From the NCBI GenBank assembly GCA_019054805.1, contig JAHQIY010000001.1, forward strand, positions 7,082,501-7,146,500: DNA of 64,000 nt. The letters run 5' to 3'. Below the pieces are notes generated by a model. It did no database searches. It saw only the letters and a program-made list of their open reading frames with translations, and was not told where the DNA came from. Position numbers and translations under genes: made by a program. Position 1 is the first letter of the stretch. Each line of letters begins with the position of its first letter. Below are positions 26,301 to 36,336 of the stretch, piece after piece. The DNA is from Brachionus manjavacas. Taxonomy: Eukaryota; Rotifera; Eurotatoria; Ploima; Brachionidae.

Positions 26301-28410
26301 TCTTTTTTTGTTAAATTGGAGTTAAATTATTTTCATCATAAAAATATAAAATTTTATCTGAAAATTCAGAAATTTTTTAAAATATTTATTAATATTTGAA
26401 ATTTTGTTTAAAATATTTACAAATAGTAGAATTTCCCAATTTTTTTTTGTTAATATATTTATGATTAAAATTTTAATATTGAAGAAAAAAATTAATTATA
26501 GTAATAGTAATAATAATGAGCTACGTTGGTTTAGTCTTTTAAATTATTTTTACTTAAATAAAAAATTTGAGAGTTTTTAAGTAATCCAATATTTAGAAAG
26601 CTAGTAAGCATTACCATAAATTTGACAGAGTTGTTTTTAAGCTACAAGTCTTAAAACTTTTTTTTTCTAAAAGTCATAACCTTAACTTAAATTTTTGGAA
26701 CTTAGACTTAGAACTTTGACTTATAAACAAGTCTGCAATTTAATATTTGAAATGACCGCCTTTGAATTCAATGAATCCAGCACTATTTCAAAAGTATCCA
26801 CCAACAGCAAGTGGTTCATGTTTAAAAAGTTTAAATATTTTTTTTCACTAAATTATAATTTTTTGATTTTATTTAAAAAATAAACAATTGCAAATGCACC
26901 TGAAAATTTAAATTTCTTGACAAATATATTTTTTTAATAGATGATATTAAAAATCAAAATTTTAATTATCGAAAAATTTCTTAATTTTTTAATATTTTTT
27001 ATTTATCAACACTATTTTCATTTGAAAGGGTAAATATATTTTTTATAAAGAATTACTTTTCAAAAAAAGGAAATTTTTGCTCTAATATTGAAGCTGAATT
27101 GTAATTTTTAGCCTGAAATTCATTTTATTATTCTACCTAAAAATTTTTAATTTACTTGAAAAAAAATTGATAAAAATGAGCTATCATAATTAATTTAAAC
27201 CTTTATAAAGCCTAAATTTTATTCTATATATTATTTGAAAATCTAGAATTTGAATTTTTGTTTATTTCAAATTTAAAGAACAATTTTTCTAAAAAGCTTA
27301 GTATCAAGTAATTCAAATAAAATTTTCTATTTGCACAATGAATTCACATAAATCGATAGTAATTAAAACCAGCTTCTAAAAAAACTTTTTCAAAAATATT
27401 TTTTAATTAAATCCTTAATCTCATTAAAGCTTTATTTAAATAAAATTCTTAATTATTTATTTACTTAGATAAATTTCGACTGAAAATTAATAATATTTTA
27501 AATAATTGAGAGGGTATTTTATCAAATTGTATAAAAATTTCTAAAAATTTAAACGCACATATAACTAAAGTCTTCAAAAACAGCCTAAAAGCGCATTCAG
27601 CATCAATTTATAACTCTAATTTATTTAATACAAACAAGAAGCAAAAAATTTAATTGGAAATACGAAAAATTTAAGAAATAAGATAACACATAAATAAAAA
27701 TTAAAAAATACCTTATGATGTTAAAATTTGATATTCTAGAAACTTGTTCTTTCAGCAGTTTTATGATACAACTTTTATACTGTGAAAATCTGACGTTATC
27801 CTTGGTTTTACAATCAATTACCAAGCAAACACTCTGTTCTGTAATGACACCAAACAATCTCCTCGAATCAGTATTGAGCCATTTGAGCCGCAACTTGAAC
27901 ATTTTTATTGAATCCTCTAGCCTTTTGGCGAATTCAATTAATTTGCTCACGTTGACTGTAATCTAAAATTTTAAATGCAAAAAAACGTAAAATAACGTAA
28001 ACTGAATTTACATTATAAATTAGACCATCTTTGGACTGTGTTTGGAGAAAAAGTCCTTTGGAGTATTTGGAAGCGACCAGTTTTTTGACTTGGTCAATAT
28101 AGTCTTGCTGTTTCTTGAACCCGATCATACTTAATATTGCATCGAATGTAAGCTTATTACTCTTGAGGCCGTACTTTTTTATCCACTTGTCCGATTCAAT
28201 TCTCTCAACACAAACAGCCGGAAATTGAGTATTTATCTCAAATTCAACCTTTTGGGCATCGAAATTAATCAAATTCCCATCCATAATGCTGCATGGAGCA
28301 CTAGCCACTGCCAATGCTTTCGAGTGATCATACTTTTCAGCTTGTTTCTTTGTGTTCTCGTCATGGTAAGTGTGTTTCCGAGGAGAAAATCTCGGTTGAA
28401 CAGAAGTCAT
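11357..28410 (-). CDS. VWA3B: VWA3B-like protein: degenerate VWA, intact VWA, C-terminal DUF4537
   Basis: Twelve exons, minus strand: 28012-28410, 27712-27962, 21915-22080, 21201-21863, 18444-19157, 18192-18387, 17793-18142, 15307-15951, 15037-15257, 14858-14991, 11547-12462 and 11357-11495; frame is kept throughout, 1597 aa. A first VWA-like module (exons 2-4) has LVIDCKTKD where the MIDAS should be. The second (exon 5) has an intact MIDAS, DTSQS at about 570-574, with GTTNTLAAIRFAL and YLLSDGRPDQ. A WL(K/Q)K...L..FDVL-type motif occurs three times (exons 1, 4, 7). Exons 8-12 form a DUF4537/Tudor-like half (GDFVMAKV, WAPGII, APGQIVGI). Family members are cilium/sperm-flagellum associated. 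Large introns carry transposon debris. VWA3A is the alternative name, but DUF4537 favours VWA3B. Confidence 0.87.
13388..13505 (+). repeat. Direct repeat copy 1 (intron of VWA3B-like gene)
   Basis: About 110 bp (GACCTGATTTTTTAATCAAAG ... CACTTAAAAGGTATT, listed by its ends only) is about 80% identical to 17263-17380. It is a dispersed repeat of unknown class. Confidence 0.65.
13925..14820. mobile_element. MITE-like element with about 250-bp inverted termini
   Basis: Left end GGGTTTTGAGAAATTTAGTA at 13925 and the reverse complement of the right end at 14820 (AGTTTTGTAAAATTCACTAC) begin arms that keep matching through TTAGTTCTG, ACCCTTGCA, TTCAGGTTTTG and GCTACGTACCAT to about 14230 and 14570. 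The same terminal sequence recurs at 41252-41610 and in part near 13752. No transposase is seen. The right end stops 37 bp short of exon 10 of the host gene. Confidence 0.75.
16124..16195 (+). repeat. Retroelement 3' tail with hairpin and (ATT)n, copy 1
   Basis: GCGCAATGTGCTACCATAGG, CTCCGCAAG, a GCAAG-CTTT-CTTGC hairpin (16152-16165), CGTAGC and a TTATTATTATTATT tail. Two related copies lie at 40311-40410 and 40949-41040. The outer GCTAC/GTAGC stem encloses the inner hairpin. Probably the 3' terminus of a LINE or SINE. Confidence 0.7.
16763..16935 (+). repeat. GC-richer patch, possible hAT-like element end
   Basis: Starts TAGTGTTGGGATCCGAACAA, close to hAT termini (CAGTGTTGGG-type), and contains several GCGG/CCGCC-like blocks (CGGGCGGTCA, GGACCGCC, ACGGGCGGCC). 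It stands out from its roughly 75% AT surroundings. No matching opposite end was found nearby, so it is a fragment at most. Confidence 0.4.
17263..17380 (+). repeat. Direct repeat copy 2 (intron of VWA3B-like gene)
   Basis: Partner of 13388-13505, 3.9 kb away in the same orientation. Both copies lie in introns of the VWA3B-like gene. Confidence 0.65.
19756..19796. repeat. 41-bp near-perfect palindrome
   Basis: Arms of 19 bp (ATTCTAAATTGCAGTTAAT and its exact reverse complement) flank a 3-nt centre. It lies in the intron between exons 4 and 5 of the VWA3B-like gene. Confidence 0.85.
22695..22962 (+). mobile_element. Possible mariner/Tc1-type transposase N-terminal remnant
   Basis: A decayed reading gives KKDGLKKAMVYDTIKKVEKK, like the helix-turn-helix part of IS630/mariner transposases, followed by stops. 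It lies upstream of the catalytic-domain remnant at 23413. Weak support. Confidence 0.35.
22978..23100 (+). repeat. Possible pogo-like terminal sequence with repeated ATAACGAG
   Basis: ATTCCTCGTTATAACGAG is followed by TTTAACGAG, TATAACGAG and TCAACGAG spaced over about 100 bp. 'Cctcgttataacgag' starts are familiar from pogo/Tigger ends. Decayed transposase of that type lies at 24040-24420. Confidence 0.4.
23413..23945 (+). mobile_element. Mariner-family transposase, C-terminal half, inactive
   Basis: The 152-aa frame 23413-23868 reads MLWLAISQCGISEPYFV ... LWPDLASFNYA ... KNLKQLENKIRTCLSNMD ... RPRLDILRRH. These match the second-D region (LWPDLAS) and C-terminus of mariner-like transposases of invertebrates. 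Where the family has ARPIEDFW-type residues (third acidic catalytic residue), this copy has ARSNRGNLKAK, so the triad is incomplete. The frame also lacks its N-terminal half. It lies in the 5.6-kb second intron of the VWA3B-like gene. Confidence 0.8.
24040..24420 (+). mobile_element. Pogo/Tigger-like transposase remnant
   Basis: YDDVDKSVLFWFEQVQRYNN followed by QLQAFKIIKEVYQNKA resembles the CENP-B/jerky-type DNA-binding domain ('vd.all.Wf.q.r ... l..kA..i'). A later piece, EVLAALRNL, resembles the C-terminal end of pogo transposases. The catalytic domain is missing and stops are present. Confidence 0.5.
25783..26883 (+). repeat. Duplicated block X (intron copy)
   Basis: Closely matches 37144-37993 (same order, with an about 90-bp segment at 26130-26215 absent there). 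Part of it (26150-26530) also matches 31573-31925. It ends at a shrunken MED15-derived piece (26764-26810), then a second copy of its own AGTGGTTCATGTTTAAAAAG segment (26067 and 26809). No real gene. Confidence 0.8.
26764..26810 (+). pseudogene. Tiny MED15 exon-2 fragment
   Basis: AATCCAGCACTATTTCAAAA and GTATCCACCAACAGCA match MED15 exon 2 (about 33102-33140: AATCCAGCAATATTTCAAAA, GCATCCACCAACAACAGC). It is the same junction as in the longer fragment at 37994-38199, but cut off right after the first CAGCA. Confidence 0.65.
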
Positions 28411-30024
28411 TTCAAAAAACTAACCGAAAATTACCGTTTAGTAAAATTAAATAATAAAACAAGTTATTTTTTTATATTTTTGCATCAAACACGTTGCCAT
28501 ATCAACAAGTAGAATTAGTATACGTACTTAAAGTCGTATTCTTTTCATCTTTTTGGTTATTGAATAAATATATTGTTTTTTTTACAAATACTTGAATGAG
28601 AAAAACTAGATTTTTGAATTAAATACTTAAAAGTTTTTGTAAGAAAATACAATTTCAGTGCCTATCTTTTGAAAAATCTATATTAATGGCTTTGAGCAGA
28701 AATTTGTTCATTTATTTGGTATGAATTCGTAAATGAAACCTTAATGATCTTGAGTTAAAAGCATTAGAGCTATTATGAGGCTTTTTTTTTTTTAAAGGAT
28801 GTTGACATCTTGAAATTTTAACCATTTATTTAATTTTTAGGTCTAGCTTTTTACTAATTTTTCTTTGCAACAGTCTTTGTTTTATCAAACAATGTCAAAA
28901 TATTTGTAATAGTATTTTGAAATTCTTCAATCCATAAAAGCTGTTTTCAATCTTCAATTAATTTAAAATAGCTCTAAATTTTATATCAATTTACAATTTA
29001 TTTTTTTTTCAGATAAAAATCGATAATAATAAATTATCAATAATAAATTCTTCTAAAATAAAAAAAAAAATTTGGGTAAAAAATGTATTTGATTTTTATG
29101 AAAACTCTTTTAAACGAACAGAGATCAAATGTAAATTATTCCGCATTTTTCAGAGTTAATCTGTTTTTTAAATTAAAAGTTTTAAAGGAAAAATAGAATC
29201 GAAAATAATACAGATAAAAAATTTAAAATTATCATGAGTGTAAAATCGAAAATTGGTCTATAATTATGCTCAATTTCTTTAATTTTTTTAGAAATAAGAA
29301 TAATATTTAAGAATTATTTAAAGCGATTTTAACAATTAATTAATAAAATATTGTCATATAAACAATTTTTTGATTTGACTACCACTCAAAATGGCAAATG
29401 AAATAGGAGCTTAAGTTAAAGGGGTCTGGGGAAGGTTAGAGTCTCTTAAATAAATTAGTTTTAACTTTAAATAATTAGTTTATTTTTATTAATATAGCGA
29501 TGTTTATATTAAATTAGTGATAGAAATGGTTAAGAAAATTATGGACAATTTCTATTATCAAAAAAATTCTGAAAAAAGTAATTTCTCAGACTTTCAAAGA
29601 GGTTGAAAAAAAAGATATTTTACTTTGTTTCATTTTTAAAAGATTTTGCTTTGTGAAATTCAATACAAAGCGGATTAAAATGATAAAAATGTTTTTCTGA
29701 AAAAAGTTTATTAATTTTTTTTATTTATTCTGCTGTATTTCTCAAAAAGTTTTAGTACATTAAAATACATGATAACCTAACATTGATCATCAAAGATGAT
29801 TTTTGAAACTTTAAAAATTAAGATATAAATAAAAACAGATTAAGAATTGAATAAAAATGATAATCTTTACTTAGATAGTAATACACTCATCAAAAATACT
29901 ATTAAGAAAAATCATTTGATTTAAGTAAAAGAATTTTTAAATTAATTTTGACGTATAAATAATTGATTAAAATTTTTTTTAAAAATATTCCCAAAAGAAA
30001 TATATTTTATATTTCATTTGATTA
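28411..30024. other. Intergenic, AT-rich, with a MITE-like scrap
   Basis: Upstream region of the VWA3B-like gene. 29645-29850 carries TTTGTGAAATTCAATACAAA and TTTTAGTACATTAAAATACA, pieces shared with the inverted-terminus family (13.7-14.8 kb, 41.3 kb) and with 35740-35870. Otherwise nothing is seen. Confidence 0.5.
28493..28506. promoter_or_regulatory. RFX X-box-like motif upstream of VWA3B-like gene
   Basis: GTTGCCATATCAAC matches the near-palindromic X-box GTTGCCATGGCAAC at 12 of 14 positions and lies 83 bp before the start codon at 28410. RFX factors drive cilium genes through such sites within about 200 bp of the start. Binding is inferred. Confidence 0.5.
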
Positions 30025-30371
30025 GGGTTTGTGAAGTTCATTTCAATTCGGTCTATTCAATTCAGAAAAAATTAAATAACTTTATTACTAAAAAGAATAA
30101 TTAAGTCTTGAAGAATACTAAATGGATAAGCAATTTTGCTTAATCAAAAGTAAATGTCTGCAAAATCTCTGCAATTTAATTGCACACATGATAAGAAAAC
30201 TTTTTGCAAAATGAAGAAAATTACAAAGTGTTTTACAAACTTATTTTACTACATTAAGCAAATTTAATAATAATTAAGCATCTTACATTGCTAAATTTTA
30301 TCTTTTGGAATAAAAGTTGTCAAAGCTTTTCTGAATTGAAATGTTCAAATTGAAACGAAATTCACAACCCC
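30025..30371. mobile_element. MITE-like element, 347 bp, about 42-bp inverted ends
   Basis: Left end GGGTTTGTGAAGTTCATTTC and reverse-complemented right end GGGGTTGTGAATTTCGTTTC continue to match through ATTCAATTCAG. The core contains TCTGCAAAATCTCTGCAATT, also found near 49565. Its right end sits within about 6 bp of the left breakpoint of the peritrophin duplication. Confidence 0.7.
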
Positions 30372-30738
30372 AAAATATTAATCATTTGAGAAAAAAATTT
30401 TAATTTAAATTTTTTTAAATTAGAATAATATTTTTATTAATATTAAAAAAATTCAAATCTACTAATTTTTGAAAAAGTTTCGATATGAAGATTTTGGTCA
30501 TTTTAAAAATTGTTTTAATCATGATTTAATTTTGTTTAATAGTTTTATTTTGAGACCGTTCAACAAAAAATATCAAAACGATTATCAAGAATTTAAAAAA
30601 TTGCATAAAAATGAGTTTAATTTATTTGTTTTTTCTAAATCCATTAAACTCAAGTTTATCGGATTATAGAAATCTCGACTAAATTAATTCATGGACACAT
30701 GGTCTTTAAAACCGATACCATTTAGTCCGGGAAAATAA

Positions 30739-30746
30739 TATAAATA
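30739..30746 (+). promoter_or_regulatory. TATA box of peritrophin gene 1
   Basis: TATAAATA, 72 bp upstream of the ATG at 30818; conserved in the second copy. Confidence 0.6.
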
Positions 30747-30817
30747 GAGTGGTCGATTTTCTTTTTTTTTTTAACAAATATTAAATAAAAATTTAAATAA
30801 AACTAAAAATTGGAAAA

Positions 30818-31435
30818 ATGTTGTCAAGCTTTGTATTTGCTTTAGCTTTTCTAGCAGCTTACCAATCTCTGCCTGATAAATATTTCATTTCAGTAAATAC
30901 GACTAAATCACAAACCAACAATTCAAAACCAGTCCAAACGGTGGAAAATGAAGATCCTAGCCTTGAACAATTTGTTCGATCTTATCCTGTCCCATCTAAA
31001 TTTTACAAAAATCAATGGAGCAACAATCAAAATCTAAATTCAGAGCCTGACAAGCAGTTATTTTTCAATCAGCCATCAGTTCTTCCGATTCAATCTATTC
31101 CATTACCTGATCCAGTATTTGCTCAAACGTCTTTTCAAGCTTTACCACTACCAAATCCTTTTCCGATTCAGCAACCAACCATTGGAATCGATGGCCAATT
31201 AATAATTGAAAATCTCTTGGGCGGTGTTGCGTTCAATTGCTGGGGTAGACAGTCTGGTCATTACAGAGATACTTACTTTTGTGACGTTTTTCATGCTTGT
31301 GTTCACGGCTATCAAAGAAAAACTTATTCATGTCCATTTGTTGGAGAAGCACAATATTTCAATGAAGTCACTCAAAAATGTGAATTTTTCCGAAAAGATC
31401 CTTTGGCATGTACTTCTAAATTTTTTTACCATTAA
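30818..31435 (+). CDS. Secreted peritrophin-type chitin-binding protein, copy 1
   Basis: Single exon, 205 aa. MLSSFVFALAFLAAYQS is a signal peptide. Residues about 20-135 form a low-complexity, N/Q/P/S-rich linker with repeated LPDP/LPNP and PIQ motifs. About 137-200 is one chitin-binding peritrophin-A (CBM14) domain with six cysteines in the expected order: FNCWG, YFCDVFHACVHG, YSCPFV, KCEFF and LACTS. Such proteins bind chitin in cuticle, gut lining, lorica or egg shell. A TATA box precedes it, and an AATAAA signal at 31468-31473 follows. The twin at 36337 differs at three residues. The start is the only ATG before the signal peptide. Confidence 0.88.
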   Translation: MLSSFVFALAFLAAYQSLPDKYFISVNTTKSQTNNSKPVQTVENEDPSLEQFVRSYPVPSKFYKNQWSNNQNLNSEPDKQLFFNQPSVLPIQSIPLPDPVFAQTSFQALPLPNPFPIQQPTIGIDGQLIIENLLGGVAFNCWGRQSGHYRDTYFCDVFHACVHGYQRKTYSCPFVGEAQYFNEVTQKCEFFRKDPLACTSKFFYH

Positions 31436-31572
31436 TTAGATTCTAGATTCTAGTTTAATCTTTCTTGAATAAAATTATTTATTCGATCTTTTTTTTTTTA
31501 AATCATGATCGAATTTGAATGCTTTTTTTTATAAAAAATCTTGATTTCTAACCCTCAAATCCTTTCAATTCA

Positions 31573-31925
31573 AATAGTGTTTTAGATTATTTTTTAAATA
31601 GACTATTAATAACCTATGTTTAAGTATTTATTTAATTATAATACTTAAATAAAAAAACTTGAAAGTTTTAAAGAAATCGAGTATTTTTAATTATTGCCCA
31701 GCATTAAAAATAAACTTCTCTTTTTTTTGTAGTTAAATTAATTTAATTTAGAAAAAAATAAAAAAAGCATTTTTTTTAATATCTATTAATTTATGAAAAG
31801 TTTTTTGAAAATATTTGCGAAAAGTTGAATTTCACAATTTTTTCTTTGTTTATATATTAATGATTAAAATTTAAATAACGAAGAAAAAAATGAATTTTAA
31901 TAATAATTATGAGCTATTGTGGTTT
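31573..31925 (+). repeat. Older copy of block X tail
   Basis: Related to 26150-26530 and 37480-37745 (shared AATACTTAAATAAAAAA, CTTGAAAGTTTTAAA, GAGTATTTTTAATT, GCATTAAAAATAA), but more diverged. Class unknown. Confidence 0.65.
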
Positions 31926-31959
31926 ATCTCACCAAACGAAAGCCCATATATGGAACTCT

Positions 31960-32300
31960 ATAGCTTTCCAACAGTGCTTAATACCTCTTTAACTATCGCG
32001 ACGTAACGTTTTCGTCAACCATTTTCTAAACAAGTTCTTTGAACTTGCTTTGACTAATTCAAGAGGGCCATCTGTTCCAGTTGTCTACTACTCTGTTAAT
32101 TATGAAATGCTCTCGTCAGTTTTTTCGACATGGATTGTTGGTATCCACTTATACTCCTCGCTGGACTAGAACAGTTCAATGAATCGCAAAGTTTGTTTGG
32201 ATTGTGCCAGTTCACTTTAGTTAAATCATTAACTATCTTGAAATATTCTACAAGATCTCTTCTGTCTCTTCTCTTGCTCAGGGTAGTGAATTACGTTAAC
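31960..32300 (-). mobile_element. LINE C-terminal remnant, antisense
   Basis: Minus-strand reading contains RRDLVEYFKIVNDLTKVNWH, SPARSISGYQQSMSKKLTRA and INRVVDNW-like pieces, the standard end of CR1/Jockey-type ORF2 ('rRDLie.ykIl.gl..vdw... rgH...l.k... FF.NRVV..WN.LP'). The reading is broken by stops and frameshifts. No hairpin tail could be assigned. Confidence 0.65.
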
Positions 32301-32866
32301 ATTTGTCTTCTTTAAATATTTGGTTAAAAAGTTAAATTACTTTGAGTTTTTAAATTATAATTTTTTATTTTATTTTGATAATTTTAATTTTTTTTGTTTA
32401 ACTTTCTGTTTAAAAGTAAACCAATAAACCTAAATAAATTAAAAGACCAATTTTACCATAGTTTCTTCAGCAATACAAGACTTAACTTTCTTCCTTAAAA
32501 TTTCACCGTAAAATATTTAAATTTTCAATGATATTCCAATAATTCTTTTAAGAATCATTGAGTTTTAACTTCATTCTAGTTGACTTGGAATAAATTCCTT
32601 CTTAATTTAATGAGGTGGTTTTGATGGTTTTATTTTTTGTTGCTATTTTTTTATCCAGAACTATCTTAAGTTTTTAGTTGTAGTAAGAATAATTAATAAA
32701 TTTAAATAAATTAAGCTTGAATGTCATTCTACTAAAATTAAATACATTCATTATGATCTAGATAAGACAAGAAATTCAGCTCTTTTCTTTAAATTTCAAA
32801 ATTATTAAAATATTAAATTAAAGTGTGTAATTTAGAGCCATTTCCGCGAATATCAAAATTTAGATC
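32301..32866. other. AT-rich region upstream of MED15
   Basis: Presumed MED15 promoter and 5' UTR; no defined element seen. Confidence 0.4.
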
Positions 32867-33132
32867 ATGAACCAACCAGCTTCATTTACCGAAGAAGAAT
32901 GGAAAGTGAACCATCAAAAGACCAACGAATTCAGGCAAAGGATTCTCAGGTAAAAGAAAATTTGCATCCAACTTTCACCAGATTATAATTTCCTCTTAGT
33001 GCAATGATCCAAAGAAATCCGAATAACCAAAAAATATTTCAAGAATTGGAAAGCAGAATCTTCAATGAATTCCAAACAAAAACTGAATATACCCAAAAAA
33101 TCCAGCAATATTTCAAAAGCATCCACCAACAA

Positions 33133-33163
<31 letters not shown>

Positions 33164-35438
33164 AACATCAACAGCAGCAGCAGCAGCAACAACAGCAACA
33201 TGGAATGCAGTCGCAACAAGTTCATCATTATCAGCAAGCTGGAGTTCAGCAACAAGCTCCACAAGCCACAGTTATCATCGGCGGACACCAAAATGGCTCC
33301 AAAAATGTAATCAACATTTCCGGGATGAGCATGCAGCAGCAGCAACAGATGAAAATGCAGCAGCAAGTGATTCGACCCACTTCTGGTCAACCACAATTTG
33401 TTCAGCAACCGAACATAATACCACAACAGCATCAAACTCAGAGCTACATGCAACAGCAACATCCCACATCGACACCCATTCAAGGCCAAAACGTAATCAT
33501 TACAAGTTTGAACCAGCCATCACAAAGCCATATACGGCCCCAGCTACACACTTTTGTTCAAAGCCACGGTCAACCCGGCTCTCAGCCCACTGCCACAGCT
33601 TCCGAAGAAGAGGAATTATATAACAGAAAAATTCAAGAATTGAAAGCCAACCATTTGGCTAGATTGGAAAGAATGCTTCAGAATTCGTCACGAAATCCAA
33701 ACGAAATTCAAAAATTAAAAGCATTTATCGATGTTATAATGGGCAATAGAAAAGTTCCAATGGAAGTGCTTCTCAAATGTGAAGCTAGTTTGAATGCACA
33801 AAAACAACCACCCCAGCCGCAGAAGCAGCAGCAGCAGCAACAGCAACAACAACAACCACAACAACAGCAGCAACAACCACAGCCCATGCAACAAAAACCA
33901 ATAATTCAATCTCAGTCAATAGTTCAGCCGTCCCACCAAATTATTCAAAAAACTTCCCAGCCTGGTACGCCTTATCAAGTGCCTCCTCAACCAAAACTCC
34001 AAGTTTCACCCAGTAGTTTGCCTCCTCAAGTTAAACAAATCGGCGACCAAACTCCCAGAGTGCCGACGCCATCGCAGCCAAGCCAACCGCCTAAGGTAGT
34101 CCCACAGCCAGTTCAACAGCCTGTTAATATTTACAAGCAATTTATGCAAAGCATTGAGGCTTGCAATAGTTCGGACCCGGTGCACAAAAGCAGTGTTAGG
34201 TATCTTTTGGACAGCATTAAGAATTCCATTGATGGACCTGAGGAAAAAAAGCTTAAAATCGAAAATGATTTTGAAAATGAGAAAAAAAAATTGATTAATC
34301 TGAGAGAGCTTGAGTCGAGCAAAAATGGCAAAAATGAGGAAATACCCAAAAAGCTGTTGCTGGAGTTGGCAAGTTTGTCCAAGGATAAATTTAGAGTTGA
34401 TGCAAAATCATGTGGTAAATGTGTCACTTTGCCATTGAAGAGTGAATCGATTGAAGATGTTAAAATGGAAACTAGTGAATTGAGCGATAATGATCAAGAG
34501 AATGAGCCGAAAAAAACCTCATTAGAAAATTATTATGTTACACTCAATTGTGCAATTGTTAATAGAAGCTTGCCTTTGGTTCCACCAATTCGAATTTATG
34601 TTCCATTCGAATATCCGCATCAGAATCCATTCGTGGACTGTATTCAAATATCGAACCAAGAAGATGACATGTTGCCAAATTACCGTAAGTGAAAGATTTT
34701 GATTTTTAAAGATTGTAACTAATCAATTTTGTGACCCAATGGTCTTATTATTTAACTGACTTAATTTTAAAGGCTTTTTGTATGATCGAAAAACACTTTT
34801 TAAAATCTCGATCTGCACTTAGTTTTTAAAAATCATAAAATTTACTTTAAAAATTTGGTAAAATATTTAAAATTGAGGAATATTTTCAATAATTTGTTCT
34901 CATGTTCAATTTTTTAACTTCTTTAAAGTTTTAGGAAATAATTAAAAAGGTGTTATGTAAGCAATTGTTTGTGAACACGATTCAAATAATCAAAAAATTA
35001 AATAATTTGAGCTCTAGAACAAATTATTCGAAATTTTCAAAATATCCTCAAAAAATAACAAAACTTTTGGATCAGAGGAAATGATGACTTACAAAATTTT
35101 TTTTAGAAATTTTAAATATTCATACAAAATTACGGTGAAGAATTATGAGTTAATATAATTCTTAAAAATCAAGAATTATCATATACTTATTATTTGTAAG
35201 CATGCTTATATAAGAATTAAAATAACCATTCTAAATAAAAAAAGTATGGATTGTTAAAATTGTGTTTTATTAATGGGCATTTTTTTAAAAACTTTTAGAA
35301 GCGAATGGGATCCTGAAAAGAATAAATAAACAGTTTCAAAAAAATTATCTACGTTTATCAGACCGATATTCAGTATCTCAGCTTCTTGACGCCTGGGTAA
35401 ATATAAAAAATTACACATCTGAAAAATATAATATTTAA
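32867..35438 (+). CDS. MED15: Mediator complex subunit 15
   Basis: Tail-module subunit of Mediator that links activators to RNA polymerase II in the nucleus. Exons 32867-32949, 33000-34684 and 35299-35438 join in frame to 635 aa. Residues about 8-70 form the KIX domain (EEEWKVNHQKTNEFRQRILS ... FQELESRIF ... YTQKIQQYFKSIH). Two long glutamine tracts coded by mixed CAG/CAA follow (33127-33201, 33827-33880), with Q/P-rich sequence between. The conserved C-terminal part (IRIYVPFEYPHQNPF, exon 3 LRLSDRYSVSQLLDAW) matches the vertebrate C-terminus (LLQLPDKHSVTALLNTW). The start is chosen because it opens the KIX domain and exon 1 splices in frame. The 614-nt second intron is AT-rich. Pieces of exon 2 were copied to 37994-38199 and 26764-26810. 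Confidence 0.93.
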
Positions 35439-35894
35439 TATTTTTTTATGAAGTATGTAAGCGTTGAAAGCCTTCAATATATTTAAATTCTTAATATTTT
35501 TATCTTTTGTTTACATTTTTTGTCAAAATAAATGATATTTTATTTTTTTTTAAAAATCACAATTAATTTCAATTTCTTACGAAATTGATGAGAATAGTTA
35601 GAAGATTAGAATCCTAAAATACTTAAAGAAATGGAAAGAAAAATTTTTAATTTTCGATTGACACATAAATAATTGATTAAACATTTTTTAAAATATATTC
35701 TCAAAAGGAAAATAGTATTTTTCTTTAAAAAACTTATTAAATTTTTTTTTAATTTATTCTTCCTTTTGTAATTTATTACTCAAAACTCAAAAAGTTTTAG
35801 TACATTAAAATACATGGTGACCAAACAAAGACCAAAAAAGATCAAATTCTTGAAACTTCAAATTTTAAAAATCGAAATGCGGTGTTGAATAAAA
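35439..35894. other. Spacer with a MITE-like scrap
   Basis: MED15 3' flank. 35740-35870 has CTCAAAAAGTTTTAGTACAT and AAAATACATGGTGACCAAAC, shared with 29745-29790 and, inverted, with 13870-13925. Confidence 0.5.
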
Positions 35895-36258
35895 ATTATT
35901 AATCATTTGAGAAAAAAATTTTAATTTAAATTTTTTTAAATTAGAATAATATTTTTATTAATATTAAGAAAATTCATATCTACTAATTTTTGAAAAAGTT
36001 TCGATATGAAGATTTTGGTCATTTTAAAAATTGTTTTAATCATGATTTAATTTTTTTAATAGTTTTATTTTGAGACCGTTCAACAAAAAATATCAAAACG
36101 ATTATCAAGAATTTAAAAAATTGCATAAAAATGGGTTTATTTTATTTGTTTTTTCTAAATCCATTAAACTCAAGTTTATCGGATTATAGAAATCTCGACT
36201 AAATTAATTCATGGACACATGGTCTTTAAAACCGATACCATTTAGTCCAGGAAAATAA

Positions 36259-36266
36259 TATAAATA
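36259..36266 (+). promoter_or_regulatory. TATA box of peritrophin gene 2
   Basis: TATAAATA in the same place as in copy 1. Confidence 0.6.
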
Positions 36267-36336
36267 GAGTGGTCGATTTTCTTTTTTTTTTAACAAATAT
36301 TAAATAAAAATTTAAATAAAACTAAAAATTGGAAAA

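Larger units (their letters stand above)
30377..31606 (+). repeat. Segmental duplication, copy 1 (peritrophin unit)
   Basis: About 1.23 kb nearly identical to 35895-37121, including promoter, coding region and 3' flank. Only scattered single-base and one-base length differences are visible. Confidence 0.92.

Noticed and set aside
33065-33310. Serine/asparagine-rich frame overlapping MED15
   Set aside because: Shifted reading of the same CAG/CAA tract; no independent start or homology.
32983-33489. 168-aa minus-strand frame rich in leucine
   Set aside because: It is the antisense of the MED15 CAG/CAA glutamine tract; MED15 on the plus strand is certain.
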